64,000 nt of DNA from Ekhidna lutea (GTDB taxonomy: Bacteria > Bacteroidota > Bacteroidia > Cytophagales > Cyclobacteriaceae): positions 254,501-318,500 of the forward strand of contig NZ_FZPD01000004.1 in the NCBI RefSeq assembly GCF_900188325.1, given 5' to 3'. Made by a program: the position numbers and the translations under genes. The notes beneath the pieces were generated by a model that was not told where the DNA came from, made no database searches, and saw only the letters and a program-made list of their open reading frames with translations. Positions 35,267 through 42,784 of this stretch are shown here, piece after piece. Numbering within the stretch: the first letter of the stretch is position 1; the number at the start of each line of letters is the position of its first letter.

Positions 35267-35854
35267 ATGCTGCGAATAAATAAGTCACTAACCGAAGAAG
35301 AACTACTGGAGGGCTGCCGAAAGGGCAAAGCTTCAGCGCAGCGAGGATTATATGACCGACTAGCTCCCAAAATGTTGGGAGTTTGCCTCAGATACATAAA
35401 GGACCGTGAAGAAGCAGAACATATAATGATCGGAGGCATTGTTAAAGTTTTTGAAAAATTAGATCAATTTAAAAGTGAGGGAAGCTTCGAGGGTTGGGTC
35501 AGAAGAATAATCGTAAACGATTGCCTGATGTACATCAGAAAAAATCGGAATATGTCGCTGGAAACAGACATAGACAATGTTTCAGATAGTCCTAACCTCA
35601 GTGTAATGGAAGATTCACTGGATAAAGCAGACCTATTAAAACTGATCAGTGAACTACCTGTAGGATACAGGACAGTTTTTAACCTCTACGCAATAGAGGG
35701 TTACAGCCATGCTGAAATAGCTAAGCAGTTAGACATCAATGAGAATACCTCTAAGTCTCAGCTTAGCAGAGCTAGAAAATGGCTTCAGGCTCGGCTAATT
35801 GAAATGGAAAAAGAAATTGAAAATACATATACCAATGGATCATCAAAACATTGA
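35267..35854 (+). CDS. ECF-type RNA polymerase sigma factor
   Basis: 195 residues from the ATG at 35267 (another ATG at 35252 would sit on the promoter). Region 2 is seen in GLYDRLAPKMLGVCLRYIKD and FEGWVRRIIVNDCLMYIRK; region 4 in SELPVGYRTVFNLYAIEGYS, followed by HAEIAKQLDINENTSKSQLS, the sigma-70 region 4 helix-turn-helix. It directs RNA polymerase to a small regulon in answer to an envelope signal. It overlaps the next gene by 20 bases, a typical sigma/anti-sigma arrangement. Confidence 0.93.
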   Translation: MLRINKSLTEEELLEGCRKGKASAQRGLYDRLAPKMLGVCLRYIKDREEAEHIMIGGIVKVFEKLDQFKSEGSFEGWVRRIIVNDCLMYIRKNRNMSLETDIDNVSDSPNLSVMEDSLDKADLLKLISELPVGYRTVFNLYAIEGYSHAEIAKQLDINENTSKSQLSRARKWLQARLIEMEKEIENTYTNGSSKH

Positions 35855-36515
35855 TAGGTTATTTAGAGAAAAGCTAGGTCAGATGGAAGCAAATCCATCT
35901 CCAAATGCCTGGTCCAAGGTCGAAAAACAGATTCGTCCCAAAAAGACACCTGTGGTGTATTGGGTTGCGGCATCCGTTGCAATCATCCTTACCTCCTGGA
36001 TAGTTTGGCCTACAAATGAAGCATCTTCATTTACACCTTTAGCTTCTGATGTGAACCACCCAATTAAACAGGACCTTCCGGAAATGGTGCTCCCAGAAAT
36101 AGATAAGAAAGACGATGTGAAAACTCAACAAAAACGAGCTACCAGCAGACCACAAACACAGTTTGCTGTAATAGAGCCAAATAAGACTCAGGTTGAGATA
36201 GATAAGGTACCATTAGAGGAAGTTGAACCAAAAACGATGGTTGCAGAGGTTGAAATAGAAGAGCTTCCTACAATAGAGAAAATCGAGGAATCTGCAACTA
36301 AACCAGCGTTCAGGGCAGTGAAAATCACGTACATAGCGTCAAATCAGAATCAAAATACGACCTCTCAAAAGGCAGATTCTACAGGAGCCTTAAAGAAATT
36401 CATTGCTTTTGCAGAAAAAATTGACCCGGGAGATATGTTGGCCGACATCAAAACGGCAAAGGATAATCTGCTCAACGGCGGATTTAAGGATAAAAAGGAC
36501 AGAAACTCATTATAA
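35835..36515 (+). CDS. Single-pass membrane protein, putative anti-sigma factor
   Basis: 226 residues from the ATG at 35835 (MDHQNIDRLFREKLGQ). A short cytoplasmic N-terminal domain (1-38, NPSPNAWSKVEKQI) precedes one membrane helix (about 39-58, YWVAASVAIILTSWIVW) and a long periplasmic Glu/Lys/Thr-rich region with little predicted structure. Position directly after an ECF sigma gene, with a 20-base overlap, and topology both suggest an anti-sigma factor, but no zinc-binding ZAS motif is present, so this remains inference. Confidence 0.75.
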   Translation: MDHQNIDRLFREKLGQMEANPSPNAWSKVEKQIRPKKTPVVYWVAASVAIILTSWIVWPTNEASSFTPLASDVNHPIKQDLPEMVLPEIDKKDDVKTQQKRATSRPQTQFAVIEPNKTQVEIDKVPLEEVEPKTMVAEVEIEELPTIEKIEESATKPAFRAVKITYIASNQNQNTTSQKADSTGALKKFIAFAEKIDPGDMLADIKTAKDNLLNGGFKDKKDRNSL

Positions 36516-36526
36516 AGTAAAAGGAC

Positions 36527-37663
36527 ATGACTAGTAAACATAAAATACACACCAAATTGAAATTGTTTTTCACGCTTTTCCTGGCAACCCTAATGTTGCC
36601 AGCCATGACAGCTGAAGCAGGTGATCCTAAACAGGATACGGTGATCATTGAGCTGAATAACAACAGCAAAATAGTAATCGTAACCAAATCAAGGGCAGAT
36701 CTTGCCGGATTAGAAAACTATGATATCAATCAAATGATCAAAGATTTAAACGCTCAGCTTTCTGATAGTGTAGAATACATGGAAATAAGTGATGGAAAAG
36801 CATACGTGAATGATGATGACGAGGTAGAGATTAAGGACTGGAAAATCAATGACGATGAAGTTCGTATAAAACTTGGAGGTGTAGAAGTAGATGTAGATCC
36901 TGACGATGTTGATGATTGGGATGAGGACGACTGGGAAGATCGAAAAAAAGTAACATATGAAGCTGATCGTGTAGACAGAACGTCTCATCACTTTAACATA
37001 GATATAGGGTTGAATAACTGGCTTGATGATGGAGAGTTTCCGGATGCAAATAATTCTCCTTATTCAGTAAAACCATTTGGCTCCTGGTATGTAGGCCTTA
37101 ACAGTATCAACAGAACCTGGGTAGGCGGCCCAATGTTTCTGGAATGGGGTCTGGGGATAAACTGGTACAACTGGAAGCTTGAAGATGCGGACTATATCAT
37201 TGAAGAAGGCTCGGAGAGAATCGAATTTAACCAAGTTCCTAATACAATTAGTGGACAGAAAAGCAAGCTAACCGCATCTTATATTAATGCTTCAGTGGTT
37301 CCGATGTTTGACTTTTCCCGAGGTAGAAGAAAAATAACCAGTATAGAGTCCGGTGGGGTTAAAATAAAAAAATACTCAAGAAAAGGATTTCGATTTGGAG
37401 TGGGCGGCTATGCCGGATATAGAATTGGAAGCCACACCAAGTACGTTTTCAAAGATGGTGGAAACAAAGAAAAGGATAAGGAAAGAGATAATTTTTACCT
37501 TGAAAACTTCCGTTATGGGCTTAGAGCACAGGTGGGCTGGAAAGGTGTGGAGCTCTTTGCAACATACGACTTGAACGAAGTGTTCTCTCCAAACCGAGGA
37601 CCGCTGGATGTCGACGGCAATAATACAAAGCTGCAGGCAGTTAGTTTCGGCATCACACTTTGA
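36527..37663 (+). CDS. Acidic outer-membrane beta-barrel protein of the ECF locus
   Basis: 378 residues. Signal peptide (1-31, LPAMTAEA), an N-terminal domain (about 35-110), a strongly acidic stretch (about 120-145, DVDPDDVDDWDEDDWED), then a barrel (about 155-378) of strands such as HHFNIDIGLNNWL, GPMFLEWGLGINWY and the C-terminal AVSFGITL. It is third in the ECF operon, 11 bases after the putative anti-sigma gene, and is the likely envelope effector or sensor of the system. Natural ligands are unknown; the Asp cluster suggests cation binding. Confidence 0.85.
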   Translation: MTSKHKIHTKLKLFFTLFLATLMLPAMTAEAGDPKQDTVIIELNNNSKIVIVTKSRADLAGLENYDINQMIKDLNAQLSDSVEYMEISDGKAYVNDDDEVEIKDWKINDDEVRIKLGGVEVDVDPDDVDDWDEDDWEDRKKVTYEADRVDRTSHHFNIDIGLNNWLDDGEFPDANNSPYSVKPFGSWYVGLNSINRTWVGGPMFLEWGLGINWYNWKLEDADYIIEEGSERIEFNQVPNTISGQKSKLTASYINASVVPMFDFSRGRRKITSIESGGVKIKKYSRKGFRFGVGGYAGYRIGSHTKYVFKDGGNKEKDKERDNFYLENFRYGLRAQVGWKGVELFATYDLNEVFSPNRGPLDVDGNNTKLQAVSFGITL

Positions 37664-37683
37664 TGAACCATTTAGAACAAGCT

Positions 37684-37714
37684 AAAAAGCGCTACCCTGG
37701 TGGCGCTTTTTTTT
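37684..37714. terminator. Terminator at the end of the ECF operon
   Basis: AAAAAGCGC (37684-37692) pairs with GCGCTTTTT (37703-37711) around a 10-base loop that can pair further, followed by more T. The inverted repeat also has an A-run before it, so it could work for the convergent minus-strand gene. Confidence 0.85.
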
Positions 37715-38198
37715 ATTTGTTCTGATGAAGAACTTTCCTATCCTCCTTTGATAAACGCATATCTCTCACAATTTTATCCTCAGAAGGCCTTAAAAAAGAA
37801 TACTGCACCAATACCGCAAAATAGATAATCACGTAGATAAATGAAGGAACAATCCACATAGCCAGAGCAGATAGGATTCCTGCAATTGCTAAAATGAAAT
37901 ATTTATATAGATTTTTCTTCTTAAACTCTTTTAACTTCTCATTGAGTGTCATTTCTTCACTCAATTGATATCGTACGTTTGGTCCTTTGTACGCATACCA
38001 TATTGCAAAAGCTGTCAATGAAAGGATGATTGGCATAAAAACATACCCAAGAAGTGTCGAATGCTGGCTCATCTTACCTCCCGAATCCCACTCAAGAAAA
38101 AGCAAAGCAAATGGAACTAGCGTCAGTGCAATGATACCATGATAGATTTGGTATAGCTGATGATGATAATCCTTCCATCTAAGGTTTTTTTCCTCCAT
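37713..38198 (-). CDS. Four-helix integral membrane protein, function unknown
   Basis: 161 residues with about four membrane helices: two near 20-35 and 48-67 (IYHGIIALTLVPFALLFL; VFMPIILSLTAFAIWYAY) and two near 97-130 (YFILAIAGILSALAMWI; VIIYFAVLVQYSFL). The charged tail RPSEDKIVRDMRLSKEDRK faces the cytoplasm. I do not recognise a family. It is a single gene, with its stop inside the T-run of the ECF terminator and divergent from the SPFH operon. Confidence 0.75.
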   Translation of the reverse strand: MEEKNLRWKDYHHQLYQIYHGIIALTLVPFALLFLEWDSGGKMSQHSTLLGYVFMPIILSLTAFAIWYAYKGPNVRYQLSEEMTLNEKLKEFKKKNLYKYFILAIAGILSALAMWIVPSFIYVIIYFAVLVQYSFLRPSEDKIVRDMRLSKEDRKVLHQNK

Positions 38199-38258
38199 TC
38201 TGCAAAGGAATAAAATAATGGAATCATAACCATTTAGAAATTTTCAACGTATATTACT

Positions 38259-38281
38259 ATGATATCATTTTAATATCATTT
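38259..38281 (+). promoter_or_regulatory. Probable operator upstream of the SPFH operon
   Basis: ATGATATCAT (38259-38268) is a perfect palindrome, and ATATCATTT occurs twice (38262-38270 and 38273-38281) exactly 11 bases apart, about one DNA turn. Such spacing fits ribbon-helix-helix repressors; the operon encodes one at 39826. The SPFH ATG at 38305 is 24 bases downstream. Confidence 0.5.
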
Positions 38282-38304
38282 CCTAAAATCATAAATATAT
38301 CGCT

Positions 38305-39162
38305 ATGAAATCTCAAGAAAAAACCCGTATACCACCGTCCGGTTATTTGGCCTTATTTATCAATGGGCTTATCCTGGGCGGGTTTATTACGCTCATAAGC
38401 CTTAGTAAAAATCCAATTTGGCTTTTACTTCTTCTTCCATGGATACTAATGATTCCAGGCTTTTTCTATGTAAATCCTAACGGATCCAGAGTACTGGTTC
38501 TTTTTGGAAAGTACATTGGAACAGTCCGAGAAAATGGGTTTTACTGGGTAAATCCTTTTTACGCGAAAAAAAGGATAAGTCTAAGGGCCAGAAACTTTGA
38601 TAGTGAGCGAATAAAGGTGAATGATAGTATTGGTAACCCAATAATGATTTCAGTTATACTTGTTTGGAGGGTGAAGGATACCTTCGCTGCAGCATTTGAA
38701 GTAGACGATTATGAAAATTTTGTTCGGGTACAAACAGATGCAGCGGTAAGAAAGCTCGCCGGCACTTATCCTTACGATAATTTTGACGATGAACAGGCAG
38801 ATGTCACATTGAGATCAGGGATTAAAGCCGTAAATGAAGATCTTGAAAAAGAACTTGATGAAAGATTGGCCATTGCAGGAATTGAAATTTTAGAGGCTCG
38901 TATCGGATACTTAGCCTACGCACAAGAAATAGCAAGTGCGATGCTTAGGAGACAGCAAGCCACTGCCATTGTTGCTGCCAGACACAAGATTGTAGAAGGA
39001 GCGGTAAGCATGGTAGAAATGGCGTTGGATCAACTGAAAGAGAAAGAAGTAATTGATCTGGATGAAGAAAGACGAGCAGCTATGGTCAGCAATCTAATGG
39101 TTGTGCTTTGTGCAGATAAAGACGTTGCACCGGTTGTTAATTCAGGGACGTTAAATCACTAG
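38305..39162 (+). CDS. SPFH/Band 7 (stomatin-like) membrane protein
   Basis: 285 residues. Two membrane helices (about 14-33, ALFINGLILGGFITLISL, and 38-55, IWLLLLLPWILMIPGF) lead into an SPFH domain: NGSRVLVLFGKYIGTVRENG, IMISVILVWRVKDTFAAAF and VQTDAAVRKLAGTYPYD. A coiled-coil C-terminal part with ARIGYLAYAQEIASAMLRRQ follows. SPFH proteins form ring-shaped membrane scaffolds. It heads a five-gene operon (38305-40155) whose other members are tiny or membrane-bound. The product lacks the NfeD partner usual for bacterial SPFH genes. Confidence 0.93.
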   Translation: MKSQEKTRIPPSGYLALFINGLILGGFITLISLSKNPIWLLLLLPWILMIPGFFYVNPNGSRVLVLFGKYIGTVRENGFYWVNPFYAKKRISLRARNFDSERIKVNDSIGNPIMISVILVWRVKDTFAAAFEVDDYENFVRVQTDAAVRKLAGTYPYDNFDDEQADVTLRSGIKAVNEDLEKELDERLAIAGIEILEARIGYLAYAQEIASAMLRRQQATAIVAARHKIVEGAVSMVEMALDQLKEKEVIDLDEERRAAMVSNLMVVLCADKDVAPVVNSGTLNH

Positions 39163-39167
39163 AAGCC

Positions 39168-39320
39168 ATGATTAATTATAAATTTCTAAAACAAAAGGCT
39201 TTCGAAAAACTAGAGCGTTTCGAAAAGCGACTACATGAAACGGCCAATCAAGGCTGGAAAATCAAAAGTTTCACGTCTGATCATGGATCCATAATTGTGA
39301 TGCTTGAAAGAGAAAGGTAG
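39168..39320 (+). CDS. Small DUF4177-like protein in the SPFH operon
   Basis: 50 residues: MINYKFLKQKAFEKLERFEK then LHETANQGWKIKSFTSDHGS and a final strand IIVMLERER. The xxL-N-xxGWxxxSF pattern resembles the DUF4177 fold. It starts 6 bases after the SPFH stop and ends 7 bases before the next gene. Function unknown; its tight spacing argues it is real. Confidence 0.65.
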   Translation: MINYKFLKQKAFEKLERFEKRLHETANQGWKIKSFTSDHGSIIVMLERER

Positions 39321-39326
39321 GCAGAG

Positions 39327-39833
39327 ATGAAAGGAAAAATTATATTCAAGGAGGAGCAAACTTTCGTAGGTACCTGGATGTGGTACCTGGTTATAGGGAT
39401 TGCCTTACTTTTATTTATAGGAACCATCCTCGGGATTATTTTCAGACCAGATAATGAGGGAGTTATTGGGCTTATTTTAGCGACAGCAGCAACGGGTGGT
39501 GTTCTGATTCTACTTTATACCTCCAAGCTATATGTTTCTATTGACAAGAATTCCATTTACTTCCGGTATCCCCCTTTTGTAAATAAAGAGAAGAAACTGA
39601 CAAAAGATGATGTAATTGACATCTACATAAGAAAATACAAACCTATCTGGGAGTATGGTGGATGGGGCTATCGATTTAGATTCCGATCAGGAAGAGCAAT
39701 GAGTGTGGCTGGTAATGTAGGTTTGCAACTAACCACCAAGGACAATAAGCGGATACTGATAGGCACACAAAAACCAGAACTAATGAAGCAAGCTGTGAGG
39801 CGATTGAAAGAAAATTGGGAGATAGATGGCTAA
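39327..39833 (+). CDS. Membrane protein with a PH-like C-terminal domain
   Basis: 168 residues: two membrane helices (about 17-37, MWYLVIGIALLLFIGTILGI, and 46-66, VIGLILATAATGGVLILLY), then a strand-rich domain with SIDKNSIYFRYPPF, VIDIYIRKYKPIWEYGGW and RFRSGRAMSVAGNVG, ending in a helix (MKQAVRRLKENWEI). This fits a bacterial PH-like membrane protein. Its stop overlaps the following Arc-like gene by 8 bases. Confidence 0.78.
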   Translation: MKGKIIFKEEQTFVGTWMWYLVIGIALLLFIGTILGIIFRPDNEGVIGLILATAATGGVLILLYTSKLYVSIDKNSIYFRYPPFVNKEKKLTKDDVIDIYIRKYKPIWEYGGWGYRFRFRSGRAMSVAGNVGLQLTTKDNKRILIGTQKPELMKQAVRRLKENWEIDG

Positions 39834-39978
39834 GAAAAAACCTTTTGCATTAAGACTCAACGAGAACACCATGAAGGCCTTGGAAAAATGGGCTTCAGAT
39901 GAATTTCGCTCAACGAATGGACAAATAGAGTGGATCATACATAAAGCACTAAAAGAAAATGGAAGGCTGAAAAATTGA
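39826..39978 (+). CDS. Arc-type ribbon-helix-helix DNA-binding protein
   Basis: 50 residues. A basic start (MAKKKPFALRLNENTMKALE) supplies the beta-strand that reads DNA (FALRL), followed by two helices (KALEKWASDEFRS and NGQIEWIIHKALKEN), the Arc/MetJ fold. The ATG lies within the end of the upstream gene (8-base overlap). It is a candidate autorepressor of the SPFH operon at 38259-38281. No toxin gene of a classical toxin-antitoxin pair is next to it. Confidence 0.75.
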   Translation: MAKKKPFALRLNENTMKALEKWASDEFRSTNGQIEWIIHKALKENGRLKN

Positions 39979-39990
39979 TAGTACTACCAA

Positions 39991-40155
39991 ATGAAACGAA
40001 AAATCAATATCATCCAACTTTTAGCTATAGCACTATTGGCAACCTCAATAACCTTATTTGATTTTCAAAACCCATCCTGGGATGGAAATGAGAAAAATTA
40101 TATTGGCCTTAGTCTGGGCATTGCTCTTCTCATGTGGAATAAGCTCAAAAAGTAA
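39991..40155 (+). CDS. Small membrane protein, last in the SPFH operon
   Basis: 54 residues with two hydrophobic segments: LLAIALLATSITLF (about 10-23) and YIGLSLGIALLMW (about 38-50), separated by a polar loop (QNPSWDGNEKN). It starts 12 bases after the Arc-like gene. Function unknown; likely a hairpin membrane protein that could sit with the SPFH ring. Confidence 0.6.
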   Translation: MKRKINIIQLLAIALLATSITLFDFQNPSWDGNEKNYIGLSLGIALLMWNKLKK

Positions 40156-40165
40156 GTCTTCAATG

Positions 40166-42661
40166 TTACTGACCTACAAAAAACATAGCATTAACCATTA
40201 GCAGTTTTCCATTCTGCCAAAAGGATCTAAATAATGGATTATCAACGATGTGAACAATTTGTCCACGCCCTTTATTTTCTACTCCAAAAACAAGTGTTCC
40301 GGCCATGTCTTCTTTCGCATACTGTCCTGCAAACCCACTCATTAAGTCTTCTTTATCTGTCAAAATACCGACATTATTTCCATCCAGATAAGCAACCTTT
40401 CTCGATCCGGTTTTTAGTGTATAGTAAGTATCACCATAACCAAAGGCCAGTGGATGCGTATCGTCCATTTTTACCTTATAAATAGCCCCCGGAGCAAACC
40501 CTTTGATGAATTCACGTTCTTGTTCTTCATATGGCACAAGGCGCGCTGCTGCTTTTCGCTCTTTATCCTTCTTTTCCCCTTCGGTCTTAGCTTGATCATC
40601 CACATAGGCAGAAAGTGATGAGTAATCGGAATCCTTAAGTTTATTCAGGGCTCCCTCAACAGCAATAAGTTTTCCGCCCGCCGAAACCCATTCCATTATT
40701 TTTTTCATTTCACCTTCGCCAAAGCTCCCATACCAGCCACTTTGCATGATCAAGACGTCATAATCGGAAAGGTCTACCCTAGAGAAATAATTTGTTCCTA
40801 AAACAGTGACAGGATACTGTAGCTCTTGCTCCATGAAGTGCCAGGTTGCCCCAAAAGCCAGTGAAGACGTTCCTTCATACCCTAGAAGTGCGATTTTTGG
40901 CTTTTCTAAATAGCGAATATCAGATGAACCAATATCAGGACCCGCATCCATAAATCCGGTTTGAATTACTGCCAGATCTCTATGATAGTTATTTGCCAGC
41001 TCCACTATTTTAGATTCAAAACTTTTCAATTTTTTGTTGTCCCGCTTCGCAATGATCAAACTGCCTCTATCAAAGGTCTCGCCCTTATAATTCATCGGTT
41101 TTTGAGTGAATCGCACCTTTACATCCGCTTTTAACAAAGCTGCCAGAAAACGCGCATCATCCATACTATTCCATTTGGCGATAAAGGCATAAGCCTTCTC
41201 GGGTGCTTGCATCAAAGATGAAACTTGATTTGAGCTATTCGAAATACTCACACTTTGCGAAGAAGCATAAGCTTGTATCCCATAGGCGTAGGGCACTCCC
41301 CATGCGGTAATATCGTAAGTCACCGAGTCAACAAGCTTTGTTTTAGGCTCAAAAAGAATATGAGCCAGAGTAGCTTTCGGCTGATTGGTGGTAACCACTA
41401 AATCTTCTGTTGCTATGGAAAAATCGGCTGTTCTTCCGCTCGAATAGTCATACCCTTTCAATCGTCCGTTGGCAGTTCCATAAATTATTCCCTGATCATC
41501 CAACCATGCCTTCAACGCATTGAACTTATCATCATTACCGTCATACTTAAGTACAAACGTTTTGTATTTCAGGTTAGAATTGTCACCGAAGAAGTTTTCA
41601 AAATTATCCAATAGCCTTTCAGCATTATTAACAGCAACTTCGATAGTGGAAAGGCCCGTAGTGTGGTGATGAGCAATACGATCTTTCAATGAAAGGGTAT
41701 CTCCTTCTTGTTTAATTATTCCCAAGCCAGCCATTCCATGTCCGGCTTGCTCATAGGTCATCCCAATAGCACCATTATAAGTCGGATAGGTATCGCCATA
41801 GCTTGGATAGAGTAAATCAAAAAACTGTTTTGTAAAGTAGAACCAGTTGTTTGCATCGAAGTATTTGGCATGGTTTCTACCTATTTCTGCTTGAAAATCC
41901 CGCTGAAATTTTGTGATCAGTTCATGGAATGGCTGAGCTGCCGGAGCAAAATAATAGGGAGAATTAATACCCTGTTCGTGAAAATCTACATGTATTTGAG
42001 GCAGCCACTGATTGTAAACTTTAATTCTGCTTTTTGACTCTATCTGTGTCTGCCAGGCCCAATCTCTGTTCAAGTCAAAGAGGTAGTGATTTGGTCGCCC
42101 TCCCGGCCATATTTCATTATGCTCCAGGGCATTTGGGTCTGGGTTATACGATTGGCTTCCATATTGCCAGAAAAAATTCACATATCTGTCTCTTCCATCC
42201 GGGTTGATACATGGGTCAATAACTATGATCGCCTTTTCTAACCACTCCTTTTTATCAGAATCATTAATTAGCTCATAAATAGTGGCCATTGACGCTTCAG
42301 TTGAGGAGCTCTCATTTCCATGTACGTTGTAACTCAACCAAACGATGGGAATATTTGTGGTAGGTGACCCACTTTCTATTCCTGCCCGCCTAAGGTTATC
42401 CAGTCTTATGGTTTCAAGATTCTCCAAATTTTCTTTTGACGAAACGAAGGCAAGCAAAAGCGGACGATTTTCGTACGTTTTTCCATACCGTTGAAGAGTT
42501 ACCTTTTCTGATCTATCGGACAGATGTTGGTAGTAGTCGACTACTTGATGATGTCTGCTGAACTTTTCTCCCAATTCATAGCCTAAAAATTCATTTGGGC
42601 TCTGTATTTGAGCCAATACGATCAAAGGAAATAGGCAAAAGGTGCTAAAGAGTATCTTCAT
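40166..42661 (-). CDS. M14-family zinc carboxypeptidase, secreted
   Basis: 831 residues with a signal peptide (1-17, FCLFPLIVLAQ). The M14 domain covers about 45-350: LSYNVHGNESSSTEASM gives the His and Glu zinc ligands (HxxE), DLNRDW the substrate-binding Asn-Arg, and VDFHEQG the third ligand His region. The C-terminal half (about 450-820) contains a glutamine-amidotransferase-like segment (KIALLGYEG, MQSGWYGSFGEGEMK) and is typical of long Bacteroidota M14 proteins. It should act on exported peptides or the cell wall. It is convergent with the SPFH operon and starts one base from the frame of the divergent kinase. Confidence 0.92.
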   Translation of the reverse strand: MKILFSTFCLFPLIVLAQIQSPNEFLGYELGEKFSRHHQVVDYYQHLSDRSEKVTLQRYGKTYENRPLLLAFVSSKENLENLETIRLDNLRRAGIESGSPTTNIPIVWLSYNVHGNESSSTEASMATIYELINDSDKKEWLEKAIIVIDPCINPDGRDRYVNFFWQYGSQSYNPDPNALEHNEIWPGGRPNHYLFDLNRDWAWQTQIESKSRIKVYNQWLPQIHVDFHEQGINSPYYFAPAAQPFHELITKFQRDFQAEIGRNHAKYFDANNWFYFTKQFFDLLYPSYGDTYPTYNGAIGMTYEQAGHGMAGLGIIKQEGDTLSLKDRIAHHHTTGLSTIEVAVNNAERLLDNFENFFGDNSNLKYKTFVLKYDGNDDKFNALKAWLDDQGIIYGTANGRLKGYDYSSGRTADFSIATEDLVVTTNQPKATLAHILFEPKTKLVDSVTYDITAWGVPYAYGIQAYASSQSVSISNSSNQVSSLMQAPEKAYAFIAKWNSMDDARFLAALLKADVKVRFTQKPMNYKGETFDRGSLIIAKRDNKKLKSFESKIVELANNYHRDLAVIQTGFMDAGPDIGSSDIRYLEKPKIALLGYEGTSSLAFGATWHFMEQELQYPVTVLGTNYFSRVDLSDYDVLIMQSGWYGSFGEGEMKKIMEWVSAGGKLIAVEGALNKLKDSDYSSLSAYVDDQAKTEGEKKDKERKAAARLVPYEEQEREFIKGFAPGAIYKVKMDDTHPLAFGYGDTYYTLKTGSRKVAYLDGNNVGILTDKEDLMSGFAGQYAKEDMAGTLVFGVENKGRGQIVHIVDNPLFRSFWQNGKLLMVNAMFFVGQ

Positions 42662-42757
42662 TTGTTTCCAATTAATGTCACCAAATTAAAACCATATCTA
42701 CACCCAGCAAACCAAAAAGTGTTGGGCGGTCATTTCATAGCATTTATCAAAAGATTA

Positions 42758-42765
42758 TATTTGAA
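42758..42765 (+). promoter_or_regulatory. TAnnTTTG box for the histidine kinase
   Basis: TATATTTG is a perfect -7 element; TTTC (42735-42738) lies 19 bases upstream as a 3/4 match to the -33 element. It is 19 bases from the ATG at 42785 and supports that start over the longer frame from 42662. Confidence 0.6.
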
Positions 42766-42784
42766 ATACCAGCTAACTTTAAAT

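Noticed and set aside
39826-39978. Arc-like protein as the antitoxin of a toxin-antitoxin pair
   Set aside because: Neither neighbour resembles a toxin (one is a PH-like membrane protein, the other a two-helix membrane peptide); a plain regulator is simpler.
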